Assembly (NCBI RefSeq): GCF_029193595.2
Contig: NZ_CP135052.1
Location: 1,488,001-1,552,000, forward strand
Origin: Providencia hangzhouensis
GTDB taxonomy: Bacteria; Pseudomonadota; Gammaproteobacteria; Enterobacterales; Enterobacteriaceae
Direction of reading: 5' to 3'
DNA length: 64,000 bases
Shown in pieces: positions 28,224 through 37,044 of the stretch. The position numbers were made by a program, and so were the translations under genes. The notes beneath the pieces were generated by a model, which saw nothing but the letters and a program-made list of their open reading frames with translations, did no database searches and had not been told where the DNA came from. Position 1 is the first letter of the stretch; every line of letters begins with the position of its first letter.

Positions 28224-28436
28224 CTAAAAATGGTGGGAGAGTTTACTCAGTGCCTTTATTGCAGACACCGCAACATCCTTATTGGGATCTCTACAGAGTT
28301 CAATTAAACGGTTGATCGCATTTTGTTGTTCAACGGTCGCTTTATAATCACCTAATGCGGAAATAGCTGCAATTTTAACATCATCATTTCCACGATGCGT
28401 TAATTCAATTAATGTTTCAATAATGTTATTTTCCAT
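28224..28436 (-). CDS. Small HEAT-repeat protein, copy 2
   Basis: 70 aa. Same two-hairpin layout as the gene at 27741: IIETLIELTHRGNDDVKIAAISALGD then AINRLIELCRDPNKDVAVSAIKALSKLS. AAGGG lies about six bases before the ATG. Both copies run on the minus strand with a 264-base AT-rich gap between them, so each may have its own promoter. The strong conservation of the HEAT faces suggests both are expressed proteins rather than chance frames. I do not recognise a characterised homologue. Confidence 0.78.
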   Translation of the reverse strand: MENNIIETLIELTHRGNDDVKIAAISALGDYKATVEQQNAINRLIELCRDPNKDVAVSAIKALSKLSHHF

Positions 28437-28690
28437 GTAAACCCTTTGAAATACCTATGCGATACCAAGGTATTCTAAGTGAATTTACTTGAGATTTATT
28501 TTTGAAATTTAATGCTTTATTAATACATTATATAGATTTTACGCATTTTCAGGCTATTAACTATCTTATTAACTAGGGCGCATTAAGAGAGTAAGGATTA
28601 TTGATATAAAAAATTTAAAATATTAAAAGACATTAGTTATCTATTAAAATAGATATGACTAAATAATTCTTTATTAAGGTAAAAATAATA
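28437..28690. other. Intergenic region, nothing recognised
   Basis: AT-rich stretch between the HEAT gene start and the heme operon terminator. It must contain the promoter for the HEAT gene; no other signal was seen. Confidence 0.35.
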
Positions 28691-28728
28691 AAGCACTTTA
28701 CCTTTAAAATGAGTTAAATAAAGTGCTT
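28691..28728 (-). terminator. Terminator of the hmu operon
   Basis: Ten-base perfect stem (AAGCACTTTA / TAAAGTGCTT), 12 bases beyond the hmuV stop. On the minus strand it is followed by TTATTATTTTTA, a usable T tract. Confidence 0.75.
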
Positions 28729-28740
28729 ATTAAGCCTGAG

Positions 28741-29529
28741 TTAGTGACGTAAATAAACGTGAGGCGTGTTATTTTCAGGGTGTTGAGTAACACCTAAGTC
28801 AGCTCGATACCAACGAGTTAAGTTTTCAGTCGTTAAAACATCGGTAGGGGAACCTTGAGCGACAAGCTTTCCATTATGAATTAATAACACTTTATCTGCA
28901 TATAATGCGGTTAGATTAAGGTCATGTAATACACAGCAAACACCTAACGGTCGTTGACGTGTAAGTTGATGTAGTAACCGTAAGCTATGCTGTTGATGAT
29001 ATAGGTCAAGCGCAGAAGTGGGTTCATCGAGAAACAAGCATGCGGGTTGAGCTGTTGGTTGCCATAATTGTGCTAATACTCGAGCTAATTGAACGCGTTG
29101 CTGCTCACCCCCTGAAAGTTGGCGGTAATCCCGCTGCCGTAATGATTGGCAACTGGTTTGTGCTAACGCTTCATTGATGGCGGTGTGTTTATATTCTGAA
29201 CCATAGGGGGTTCTGCCCATTGCAACCACATCTTCAACAGTAAAAGCAAATTGCAAATGGCTATGCTGTTTCATCACAGCACGTTTTCGGGCTAACGCAT
29301 TATGCTCCCAGTCAGTCATTGCTCGGCCTTCAATAAAGCATGTGCCATGAGTCGGGGTATTATAGCCTGTTAGTAATTTTAATAGACTGGATTTCCCTGC
29401 GCCATTTGGCCCAATGATCACCACAAATTCCCCTTGATCAATCGATAAACTCACATTATCTATAAGCGTCTTTTCACTGATTTTATATGATAAATTTTGT
29501 GCTTCTAACAAGAGCGATTTTGTTTGCAT
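28741..29529 (-). CDS. hmuV: Heme ABC transporter ATP-binding protein
   Basis: 262 aa. ABC ATPase with Walker [10 protein letters not shown], signature [19 protein letters not shown], Walker [18 protein letters not shown] and the H-loop VLHDLN. It aligns along its length with Yersinia HmuV, including the C-terminal [15 protein letters not shown]. It powers heme import across the inner membrane with HmuU. ATG 29529 (MQTKS) is chosen because GGAGG lies about nine bases upstream; an in-frame start at 29568 lies inside hmuU. Last gene of the operon. Confidence 0.95.
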   Translation of the reverse strand: MQTKSLLLEAQNLSYKISEKTLIDNVSLSIDQGEFVVIIGPNGAGKSSLLKLLTGYNTPTHGTCFIEGRAMTDWEHNALARKRAVMKQHSHLQFAFTVEDVVAMGRTPYGSEYKHTAINEALAQTSCQSLRQRDYRQLSGGEQQRVQLARVLAQLWQPTAQPACLFLDEPTSALDLYHQQHSLRLLHQLTRQRPLGVCCVLHDLNLTALYADKVLLIHNGKLVAQGSPTDVLTTENLTRWYRADLGVTQHPENNTPHVYLRH

Positions 29530-29531
29530 TT

Positions 29532-30533
29532 TTAGATCCTCCCCGAAGGCTGCCGTAAAATTAGCCATAAGAAGTAGGGGCCACCAATTAACCCTGTCAG
29601 TAAGCCAACAGGAATTTCAGCAGGTGCAACCGCAGTCCTTGCTACAGTATCGGCAATAAGTAATAAGCCCGCACCTACGATAGCGGAACCAGGAATTAAC
29701 CAACGATGGTCTGGCCCGAGAGTCATGCGAATGAGATGGGGAACAACGAGACCGACAAAACCAATAACACCGCTCATGGCAACCGCACAACCAACTAACA
29801 TGGCGCTAAGGAATAATAAAATAAACTTGGTACGCTCAACATTGAGCCCAAGGTAATGGGCGTCTTCGTCCCCTAATTGTAGGATATTAAGCTTACTTCC
29901 TTGTGTTAAACAGATAATACAAATAGGAAGAATAACTGAAGCGGCGATGGCCAATGATGCCCAGTCAACATTACCGAGCGTGCCCATCATCCATAAGCTA
30001 AATGTTCTGAGTTGTTGGTCATTGCTGATATAACTAAGAACACCGATGAATGACATACACAGCGCATTGATAGCGATACCCGCGAGAAGTAGTTTTGCGA
30101 GGTTACCATTTGATGAACGATTTAAGCTAAAAATAATAAAAGATACGGCTAGGCTACCAATAAAAGCAGCCGCGACATGGCCATAACCTTGCATCACGGT
30201 GGGTAATGAAACAGAGAAAACAATAAATGCGGCAACGGATAAAGCCGCGCCACTACTGATACCGAGTAAGCTAGGATCAGCGAGGGGGTTACGGAATAAC
30301 CCTTGCATAATGGCGCCAGATACTGCTAAGGCAAGGCCAACTAAGATGGCAATTAACACGCGAGGAAGGCGGATATTCAGCCATATCTGCCAATCCGAGT
30401 CTGTGGCAGATGCCTGCCACAGTGCTTTTAATGAGAAGTTCATTGCGCCGGCATTCGACGCGATGAGAACTAAACCGCCAAGTGCTAACAATAATACGAT
30501 AATCACCAAAAATGGGTTTTTAAAGCGACTCAT
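29532..30533 (-). CDS. hmuU: Heme ABC transporter permease
   Basis: 333 aa, FecCD/BtuC-type permease with about ten membrane helices. Diagnostic segments are [53 protein letters not shown] (coupling region) and the C-terminal [22 protein letters not shown]. It forms the heme channel with HmuV. Its start overlaps the hmuT stop by four bases (ATGA), and hmuV follows after two bases. Confidence 0.95.
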   Translation of the reverse strand: MSRFKNPFLVIIVLLLALGGLVLIASNAGAMNFSLKALWQASATDSDWQIWLNIRLPRVLIAILVGLALAVSGAIMQGLFRNPLADPSLLGISSGAALSVAAFIVFSVSLPTVMQGYGHVAAAFIGSLAVSFIIFSLNRSSNGNLAKLLLAGIAINALCMSFIGVLSYISNDQQLRTFSLWMMGTLGNVDWASLAIAASVILPICIICLTQGSKLNILQLGDEDAHYLGLNVERTKFILLFLSAMLVGCAVAMSGVIGFVGLVVPHLIRMTLGPDHRWLIPGSAIVGAGLLLIADTVARTAVAPAEIPVGLLTGLIGGPYFLWLILRQPSGRI

Positions 30534-31351
30534 TGGGATTTTTCTAATGCCTCACGTAGTTGTTGCATGACTTTAGGCGTACCTAAACTGAAAGTGAGCA
30601 TACCGACGTCATCGACAACCAGAAGCGCTTTATTTTTCCCTGCGGGGGTCATTGACATTCCTTGTAATTTCCACACTTTTTCTATTCCACCTAATGATTT
30701 AATACCTTCTTTGGTAAAAATGATTAAGTCAGGTTGGCTTGACAGCAAGCCTTCTTGGGATAGAGGACGATAGCTGTCGAAGCTGCTCATGGCATTTTTT
30801 GCCCCTACCGCGTTAATGACACTGTCTGCCGCAGTGTGCCGTCCTGCTGCTAAAGGCATAACACCACCGTGACTCATGATAAATAAGACTTTTTTGTCAA
30901 TAGGAGCCGTATTTACTTGGCTGAGCTGTTGGTTAAATTGATTAACTAATTGCTTCCCTTGCTCTGTTTTACCGACCACATTAGCGATGGTGGTAATTTT
31001 TTCTGGAATGGCTTCTAAACTCGGTTTCCCTGTTACCTTAATAATTTTTACGCCGCTTTTTTCGATTTGCGAAAGAGCCATTGAGGGTTTAGCTAACTCA
31101 CTCGCAAGTACTAAAGTCGGGCGCATTGACAACACGCCTTCTGCGTTAAGCATACGCATATAGCCCACATCAGGGAGCTTGGTGGCTTGCTCTGGATGAA
31201 GGCTGGTGCTGTCACGGGCGACGAGCTGTTCCTGTGCTCCAAGTTCATACACAATTTCAGTCACATCACCTCCTAAGGTGACGATGCGTTCTGTTGCATA
31301 AGAACAAAAAGAGATAAACAGCGTTGATAAGATTAGAAGCCATTGTTTCAT
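30530..31351 (-). CDS. hmuT: Periplasmic heme-binding protein
   Basis: 273 aa with a Sec signal peptide (about residues 1-19, ending CSYA). It is a cluster A-type solute-binding protein. RIVTLGGDVTEIVYELGA opens the mature domain, and GYMRMLNAEG carries Tyr64, which matches the heme-ligand Tyr of Yersinia HmuT. A second likely ligand region is AAGRHTAADSVI with its His. It hands heme from HmuR to HmuUV. It lies 16 bases after hmuS and overlaps hmuU. Confidence 0.94.
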   Translation of the reverse strand: MKQWLLILSTLFISFCSYATERIVTLGGDVTEIVYELGAQEQLVARDSTSLHPEQATKLPDVGYMRMLNAEGVLSMRPTLVLASELAKPSMALSQIEKSGVKIIKVTGKPSLEAIPEKITTIANVVGKTEQGKQLVNQFNQQLSQVNTAPIDKKVLFIMSHGGVMPLAAGRHTAADSVINAVGAKNAMSSFDSYRPLSQEGLLSSQPDLIIFTKEGIKSLGGIEKVWKLQGMSMTPAGKNKALLVVDDVGMLTFSLGTPKVMQQLREALEKSQ

Positions 31352-31367
31352 AATAAGTTACCTAGTT

Positions 31368-32417
31368 TTAAATGCGTGGTAATGCGGTGACTTGTTGGCG
31401 CCATTGCTCTTGCTCTGGAGTCCCTTCCGTACGCTGCCCATACATTTGTGCGATTTGATTTCCTTGGTTATCGAAGACTTCAAGGCTAGTCACATGGCCA
31501 TCTTGTGTTGGCTTGCGTGTGACCCAGCATTCGGCAATACCATTTTCAATCATGTGCAAGGTGAAATCAGGATTGAAAATATTTAGCCACTTTAAGTCTG
31601 AACCTTCACTTTGATATGGCATGATTTTTTTGATTTCACCAGTAAAAATTTGCACACATCCGCGGTTGCCCACAAAAATCATAATTTCGTTTTGATCTTT
31701 GAACGCAGTGTTAATCAGCTGATTGAAGGAATCATTAGGCACTTTCCAAGCCAAATCATCGCTAACCGCAGAGAAAACTTGCTGGCGGCTGAGGTTGTTT
31801 TTCTTGAGTAGAACAAAAAATTGGTGAACGTCTGTCATGTTGCGCCATTCTTGTTCTAATTGTTGTTTTAGCTCTTCACTAACGGGCTGATTGGTAAATG
31901 CAGTTGCTGTTTCATGGATGAGCTCCGGGTTATCTTGGGTGGCATATTTTTCAATCAATGCCTGCCATGCCGCCATATCTGTTTCATCGGTGGTGTAAAC
32001 TTTATGTAGTGCGTCACCTTGTTTATCAAAAAATTGGATACTATGACGCTCACCGTGTTTGCTGTCTTCCGTCAAAGCAAAGATAGCGTCCCAATGGCTG
32101 AAAAACATCCGTAAATCAAGGGCGCGAGGGTTTAAAATTAACCCACCGTGTGGGCTAAAGGTTGCATTGTCATAACGACCAACTTGCTCATGAACCACAT
32201 ATTCGTTACGGGTAATCGCTTTCACTTTCCCAACAGTGGCTAATTCTGTCAACAAAGTGGGGGCATCGACATTTAAACGAACAGCTTTGTCGTGACCAAC
32301 ACGACTATGCAGTAGCTGAGCTTCAGATACATTTAAATAGGCGGCGAGATCGCGAGCGTATTTGGCTTTGTTATCTGTTTTTGCTTGTTGGTAACGCTCG
32401 TAAAGTGCTGAATTCAC
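31368..32417 (-). CDS. hmuS: Heme-degrading / heme-trafficking protein HmuS
   Basis: 349 aa, duplicated-domain protein of the HemS/ChuS family. It is cytoplasmic and takes imported heme for storage or breakdown. The heme-ligand region HGERHSIQFFD near residue 190 is present, with a second copy of the fold after about residue 200 (LNIFNPDFTLHMIE, VTSLEVFDNQGNQIAQMYG). The GTG start at 32417 is supported by AAGGAG six bases upstream; an upstream ATG frame at 32528 overlaps hmuR and has no ribosome binding site. It starts 25 bases after the hmuR stop. Confidence 0.93.
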   Translation of the reverse strand: MNSALYERYQQAKTDNKAKYARDLAAYLNVSEAQLLHSRVGHDKAVRLNVDAPTLLTELATVGKVKAITRNEYVVHEQVGRYDNATFSPHGGLILNPRALDLRMFFSHWDAIFALTEDSKHGERHSIQFFDKQGDALHKVYTTDETDMAAWQALIEKYATQDNPELIHETATAFTNQPVSEELKQQLEQEWRNMTDVHQFFVLLKKNNLSRQQVFSAVSDDLAWKVPNDSFNQLINTAFKDQNEIMIFVGNRGCVQIFTGEIKKIMPYQSEGSDLKWLNIFNPDFTLHMIENGIAECWVTRKPTQDGHVTSLEVFDNQGNQIAQMYGQRTEGTPEQEQWRQQVTALPRI

Positions 32418-32442
32418 GTTTATCTCCTTAATATTGTGTGAA

Positions 32443-34455
32443 TTACCATTGGAAGCTGACAAGCAGCTTGGCATTACGTCCATCTTGAGGAATACCTTGT
32501 GATGAGTAGTATTCTTTATCAAATGCATTGCCTAACACGACACTGGTTCCTAACCCTTTGAGTTGTCCTTCACCTTGATAACTCACATAGAAGTCATGTA
32601 CGGCATAGCCGGCTTGTTGTTCTGCTTTAGAGGCTTTATTGAATTCTGTATGGCGCGTAAACTCCCCTAGCCAGCCCACTGAAAAACCGCTGTCTGCAAT
32701 AGGTACGGCCAGATTACTGGTGACAGAATCAGGTTTAATTGATGTTATTGATTTTCCATTAGATTCATCTTTTCCTTCAGTATGGTTATAAGCCAAACTC
32801 CAATTGAAATAGTCTGTTTTATAATCCATTGAGGCATCCCATCCCCAAATTTTGGCACGTTTAGTATTGATTGATGTGGTGTAGTTATTTTGCAAAATAT
32901 ATCTATCAACATTCACATATGTGTTGATGTAATCTTTCGCTTTGGTATCAAAATAACTGGCTTTAAATTGTAGGTTATCTCTTTCCATCAATAGGTCATC
33001 GAAACGCAGACCAAAACCATATTCTGCGGTACGGGTTGATTCAGGTTTCAGATTAGGGTTTGGTTTCCATCTATTAACGATTGGCCCCATTTGGAAGTGG
33101 ACCTCGTCGTTATACATTTCCATCATAGAAGGGGCTCGGAAGGCTTCTGAATATGACGCAAATAGCATTGACCACTCTGTTGGTGTGATGCTAACGGCAC
33201 CTTTAGATGACCATTTACCTTTTTTCACATCTTCATTGCCATCAGATGTCGCTTTATAGTGGTCATAGCGCGTACCGACAATAAAGGAAACAGGCAAATC
33301 TTTTAGGCTAATTTCATCTTGTAAAAAGCCGGATGCAAAGGTGATGTCCGCATCGGGGAATTGGGTGGTGTTTGCATAAGGAGTTTGTTTTTGCTTATAA
33401 GCTTCACTGCCGTAAGTCAGGTTATGTGATGCTAATGGCAAGTCATAAAAGTTAGAGCGGTTATCAGCTTTTATGCCATAAGTTTTTTGTGTACGACCTT
33501 CATAGGGGGTTCCTTGGCCTTTTGCCGTGATATTAATATCGGAGTAATAAGGCGTGACTTTAAAATTTAGCCATTCCTGTGAGCCCGGTTTCATTTGATA
33601 AGTTATCTGTGCATCACGTTGGCGAGTGGTACGGTTAACTTTTAGATTGTCACTCCCTACATTAATTTCTTGCGGGTTTTTCGGCTCATTGGCATCATTA
33701 TTATAATAACGCACTTGGCCAGAAAGCTTTTGTGTATCATCGATTTGCCATGTTCCTTTTGCCAGCAGGTTACCAATGGTTTCCTTGTTTTTCATGTCAT
33801 CGCCATTACTCATGCGGACATTACCGGTTTCTTTCGTGACAAAGCTGAATAGCCCATCAAGGTTATCACTACGGCCAAACGCAGTGCCGCCGAAACCGAA
33901 GCTATGATCGCCAGTAGCGGCTTCGGTAAAGACACGGAAACCGTGGTCTTGGCCTTCACGTAATAAGTCTTTGGCATCAACGGTTTCCCAAGCAATCACA
34001 CCGCCCATGGCACCACTGCCGTAGAGTAGGGCAGAAGGGCCACGGATAATTTCAACTTGCTTAATCAGAGCAGGGTCGATAAAGGTGCCATTGACATGGC
34101 CTGTATCTGTGCCTTGGCGAATACCATCCACTAAGGTCAAAATGCCGCGTCGATCAAACCCGCGCATATAAATATCTTGCCCATTTGCACGGCTGGTACC
34201 GGTGACACCAATCCCGGGAACTTTACGTAAAATGTCATTGACGGTGCTGGCCGTTTGCGTTTCAGGTGAATTATTTTTGATCACCGTGACCATCATCGGG
34301 GTTTCGAAGCTGTCACGTTCGCTACCTGTCGCATAGACAGTCATCACATCATGATGATTTTTTTTTGGTGATGGTTCTGTTGTTTGTGCTTGAGCACTTG
34401 CTATCACGCCTAAGATGGCACTGGTTAGGACTGACATTCGCAAAACAGGGGACAT
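32443..34455 (-). CDS. hmuR: TonB-dependent heme/hemoglobin receptor
   Basis: 670 aa with a signal peptide ending ASAQA. A TonB box-like DVMTVYATG is followed by the plug domain (TVNDILRKVPGIGVTG, IYMRGFDRRGILTLVDG, VEIIRGPSALLYGSGAMGG) and a beta-barrel ending in aromatic FQW. The heme-receptor signatures FRAP (EAFRAPSMMEMY) and NPNL (KPNPNLKPE) are both present. It takes heme from host hemoproteins across the outer membrane. The ATG at 34455 has GGAG ten bases upstream; the frame is open further but that part is not signal-peptide-like. Confidence 0.94.
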   Translation of the reverse strand: MSPVLRMSVLTSAILGVIASAQAQTTEPSPKKNHHDVMTVYATGSERDSFETPMMVTVIKNNSPETQTASTVNDILRKVPGIGVTGTSRANGQDIYMRGFDRRGILTLVDGIRQGTDTGHVNGTFIDPALIKQVEIIRGPSALLYGSGAMGGVIAWETVDAKDLLREGQDHGFRVFTEAATGDHSFGFGGTAFGRSDNLDGLFSFVTKETGNVRMSNGDDMKNKETIGNLLAKGTWQIDDTQKLSGQVRYYNNDANEPKNPQEINVGSDNLKVNRTTRQRDAQITYQMKPGSQEWLNFKVTPYYSDINITAKGQGTPYEGRTQKTYGIKADNRSNFYDLPLASHNLTYGSEAYKQKQTPYANTTQFPDADITFASGFLQDEISLKDLPVSFIVGTRYDHYKATSDGNEDVKKGKWSSKGAVSITPTEWSMLFASYSEAFRAPSMMEMYNDEVHFQMGPIVNRWKPNPNLKPESTRTAEYGFGLRFDDLLMERDNLQFKASYFDTKAKDYINTYVNVDRYILQNNYTTSINTKRAKIWGWDASMDYKTDYFNWSLAYNHTEGKDESNGKSITSIKPDSVTSNLAVPIADSGFSVGWLGEFTRHTEFNKASKAEQQAGYAVHDFYVSYQGEGQLKGLGTSVVLGNAFDKEYYSSQGIPQDGRNAKLLVSFQW

Positions 34456-34507
34456 AATTGTGATACTCCATATAGTTTTTATCTGTATTAAGCAGAGTGA
34501 ATTCGTA

Positions 34508-34786
34508 TTAATTGATAGCGATGTATTGGTCTGGAGGACCTGAATTCGGTATGACACAGGAAAAATTGCATGTAAGCGGTGTCTGAACATAGCAAGAGGA
34601 GTAAACAACTAATGAAGGTATAAAGCTGAGGTAATAGTCAGTAACTGGTTGGTGTTCAGCAGGACTATTTGGGATGTGGCACATTAACGCTACCGCTGCG
34701 CGATAGTCAGGTATCGAGTGGCTATCCTTGCTGATCCTATATTTAGTGGCACAAATGTGAAATACAGACGTCAGTTTAAACTCCAT
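34508..34786 (-). CDS. Doubtful small ORF between hemP and hmuR
   Basis: 92 codons with AAGG six bases before the ATG, a better ribosome binding site than hemP has. The product is rich in Pro, Ser and Cys, with no recognisable domain and no clear signal peptide. It fills most of the 430-base gap between hemP and hmuR. It may be a real small protein, a translated leader affecting hmuR expression, or chance. I lean towards chance or leader. Confidence 0.25.
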   Translation of the reverse strand: MEFKLTSVFHICATKYRISKDSHSIPDYRAAVALMCHIPNSPAEHQPVTDYYLSFIPSLVVYSSCYVQTPLTCNFSCVIPNSGPPDQYIAIN

Positions 34787-34885
34787 AAGAAACCTTTTCC
34801 TATGTTTAGATTAAGCTGGCTGCCTGGATAATTAACCTAGGTGGCTTGCGAATTAAGTTTTGGTACGACTTACTTTGGGTATGGC

Positions 34886-35059
34886 TTACTTAGTTAAGAT
34901 CAACTTACCTGTACGAGTTTGTCTCAATTGATAAAGCTCGCCATTATGTTGAATTGAGACCTTACCGGCAGGGCCCAATAATTGTTGGCTTTCTATCACG
35001 TCAGTTTTAACGGGTTGTTTCGCCGTTTCGACGGTATTTTCTGCAACTGGGGCTGTCAT
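34886..35059 (-). CDS. hemP: Hemin uptake protein HemP
   Basis: 57 aa from MTAPVAENT. The C-terminal half has the HemP pattern: SQQLLGPAGKVSIQHNGELYQLRQTRTGKLILTK. HemP-family proteins are short cytoplasmic proteins encoded first in heme operons; in some bacteria they activate the heme receptor gene. The start is uncertain: ATG 35071 (MVNN) is four codons upstream, and neither has a strong ribosome binding site. It follows a Fur-regulated promoter and leads the hmuRSTUV genes. Confidence 0.85.
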   Translation of the reverse strand: MTAPVAENTVETAKQPVKTDVIESQQLLGPAGKVSIQHNGELYQLRQTRTGKLILTK

Positions 35060-35095
35060 ATTATTTACCATACTAAGTTTGTTGATAATCGAAAT

Positions 35096-35114
35096 GATAT
35101 TGAGAATGATTATC
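35096..35114 (-). promoter_or_regulatory. Fur box of the heme operon
   Basis: Minus strand GATAATCATTCTCAATATC matches the 19-base Fur consensus at 15 positions and covers the -10 element of the hemP promoter. Iron-replete Fur would block transcription. Confidence 0.85.
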
Positions 35115-35137
35115 TTTAGAATGATTGCCAATATCAA
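35109..35137 (-). promoter_or_regulatory. Sigma-70 promoter of hemP-hmuRSTUV
   Basis: Minus strand TTGATA (35137-35132), a 17-base spacer and GATAAT (35114-35109). Start of transcription expected near 35102. The Fur box overlaps the -10. Confidence 0.75.
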
Positions 35138-35268
35138 GTAATTTTCACAATCAAACAACAAAAGAGCCACAAAAAACTAAGTTCGTACGAAAAAACAGCA
35201 TTAATCTAGTGGTTCCCCACTTACAAGGCTATAATTGAGTTTCTCTATTCATTGCATGGGTGAATAAA

Positions 35269-35898
35269 ATGAAAATATTACTGTTAGGAGCGACAGGGCT
35301 TGTGGGAAGTCATGTTTTATCATTGGCACTTGCAGACTCTCGTGTGACTCAGGTGATAGCGCCAACACGACATGCATTAGCAGAACATGAGAAATTACAA
35401 GCACCTATTGTTGATTTTAACCATTTACCTGACGAGGCTGCGTTATGGGAAGTCGATGCTGTGATTTGCGCGCTCGGTTCAACCCTCAAAGCCGCTGGTT
35501 CAAAGGCGGCATTTCGTCAAGTGGACTACACCTATCCTTTAACCTGTGCAAGGCTAGCCAAAAAATGGGGTTGCTCGACATTTGTATTGACTTCTGCTTT
35601 GGGGTCAAACGCTAAGTCACCTTTTTTTTATAGCCGAGTAAAAGGGCAGCTTGAACAAGATTTAAGATCACTGGGTTTTGATTCTTTAACTTTAGTTCGC
35701 CCGAATGTGATTCGTGGTGACCGCCAAAAAGTGCGTTTGGGTGAAGTTGTTGTGATTCGTATTATTTCCTGTCTATCATCTATATTGCCCGCGAGCTGCC
35801 AAGTTAGCCCCGCAACAAATATTGCGAAGGCATTATTTGAGGCTGCAATAAATCCCACGAAAGGGGTTCGTGTTATTTCATCTAAACAGCTTATATAA
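35269..35898 (+). CDS. NAD(P)-binding Rossmann-fold oxidoreductase
   Basis: 209 aa. An atypical short-chain dehydrogenase-like protein: the nucleotide-binding GATGLVGSHVL lies at residues 7-17, followed by ICALGSTLKAAGSKAAFRQVDY, FVLTSALGSNAKSPFFYSRVKGQLE and LTLVRPNVIRGDR. The Y-x-x-x-K pair (YSRVK) is present. It resembles small epimerase-like proteins of the HTATIP2 group, whose substrates are mostly unknown. ATG 35269 is favoured with GGGTG seven bases upstream; GTG 35260 is an alternative. It is divergent from hemP and ends at a bidirectional terminator. Confidence 0.75.
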   Translation: MKILLLGATGLVGSHVLSLALADSRVTQVIAPTRHALAEHEKLQAPIVDFNHLPDEAALWEVDAVICALGSTLKAAGSKAAFRQVDYTYPLTCARLAKKWGCSTFVLTSALGSNAKSPFFYSRVKGQLEQDLRSLGFDSLTLVRPNVIRGDRQKVRLGEVVVIRIISCLSSILPASCQVSPATNIAKALFEAAINPTKGVRVISSKQLI

Positions 35899-36030
35899 CA
35901 CTGGCTAGTTCATTTTTGTTGGTTATGTTGTTTTTTTGTTTCACACACAAAAGCTTCAATTTTATGATGCCTGAAATGCTAACCGATTTAGGAATTACAA
36001 AAGTTAATATAGGGTTGGTAAACATACTGA

Positions 36031-36061
36031 TTGATGACAAACATATTATGTTTGTCATCAA
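36031..36061. repeat. 14-bp perfect inverted repeat
   Basis: TTGATGACAAACAT and ATGTTTGTCATCAA arms separated by three bases. The central 20 bases (TGACAAACATATTATGTTTG) also occur at 10391-10410 after ecotin. It precedes the terminator at 36065. Confidence 0.8.
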
Positions 36062-36064
36062 CCT

Positions 36065-36087
36065 AAAGCCCACAAATGTGGGCTTTT
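36065..36087. terminator. Bidirectional terminator
   Basis: Nine-base stem AAAGCCCAC / GTGGGCTTT with an AAAT loop, between the convergent oxidoreductase and DUF1177 genes. T runs of four exist on both sides. Confidence 0.8.
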
Positions 36088-36099
36088 ACTCTTCGAAGG

Positions 36100-37044
36100 T
36101 TACCCCTGAATCTGTGCTAATGAACCGTATAAATTATAAAGTGTTTCATATTCATCTTGCTGATAAAATCGAATTTTATCCCAACAAAATTGCTTAGCGA
36201 CTTCCACGGTAAAGCGTGTGGCATCGATTAACTCACTTTCATAACTTGCACCTGTTTCACTACCGGGGACAATCGATTTAGCCGTAATGGCAAGGCCAAC
36301 AACAGGTGCCTGTGTTGCAATATGCGGTTGCATTATAGAATTAAAGTGATAAACACCGTTATCATAAGGAGAAATATCTTGTGTGGTGATAGGAAACGTC
36401 TTTGCCACATCTCCTGTTGCATACTCCAGTAAGCGAACTAAATCAGGTGCGACGCGTAAAATATAGCCTTGCATAGCCGTGGGAGAAATCGCAATCCCTC
36501 GGTGCTTAATGATGCTGTTTCCCTTTGATGTATCGATGGATAAAATAGCATCCATCTGTTTATCGACTTCATATTGGTTCATGGTATTAGATGAAACTGG
36601 CATCCCCATAAAATCGACAGGGTCATGAGGAGTAATCGAAACATGCGTGGCGATATGAGAGCTAATTATTACGTCCCCTTTGAGGCTCTGTCCCTTTGCC
36701 GCCATATCCAACAACTTCATCGCGCTGGCAAAAGCGACAATTGACCCATCAGCATCAGAAACTATTCCAATACGATTTGGTTGTGCCTGTTGTGCACCTA
36801 AACGACCGATAATGCCTAAAGTCGGGTAAGTGCCTCCACGGTGTTTGCCCTCAGAGCCTGGGATTAATACTTTTATAAAATGGCATAACTGACTTGTATC
36901 CTCTGGGGATTCATAAGGAATAGAAGTAACAGTGATGATGGCATCATTTGAGCCAACAGAATGAAGTAGCGCTGCCATTTTTTCGCCATCAACATCAGGG
37001 GTGTCTAATAAGTCATAAACTTGGCTTAGATAATTCAAAGACAT
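36100..37044 (-). CDS. DUF1177 family protein (putative hydrolase)
   Basis: 314 aa, cytoplasmic. It matches my memory of the DUF1177 family, which has no established function. The stretch IGIVSDADGSIVAFASAMKLL followed by LKGDVIISSHIATH (residues about 92-134) resembles the metal-binding core of M20/M42-type peptidases, with Asp97, Asp99 and His130/His134 as possible ligands; this similarity is my inference. It is the last gene of an operon with a peptide transporter and the dipeptidase PepE, and its start touches the pepE stop. A role in trimming or sensing imported peptides fits this setting. Confidence 0.78.
   Translation of the reverse strand: MSLNYLSQVYDLLDTPDVDGEKMAALLHSVGSNDAIITVTSIPYESPEDTSQLCHFIKVLIPGSEGKHRGGTYPTLGIIGRLGAQQAQPNRIGIVSDADGSIVAFASAMKLLDMAAKGQSLKGDVIISSHIATHVSITPHDPVDFMGMPVSSNTMNQYEVDKQMDAILSIDTSKGNSIIKHRGIAISPTAMQGYILRVAPDLVRLLEYATGDVAKTFPITTQDISPYDNGVYHFNSIMQPHIATQAPVVGLAITAKSIVPGSETGASYESELIDATRFTVEVAKQFCWDKIRFYQQDEYETLYNLYGSLAQIQG

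Noticed and set aside
35916..36197. 93-codon plus-strand frame after the oxidoreductase gene
   Set aside because: It runs through a perfect inverted repeat and the bidirectional terminator and into the antisense of DUF1177.
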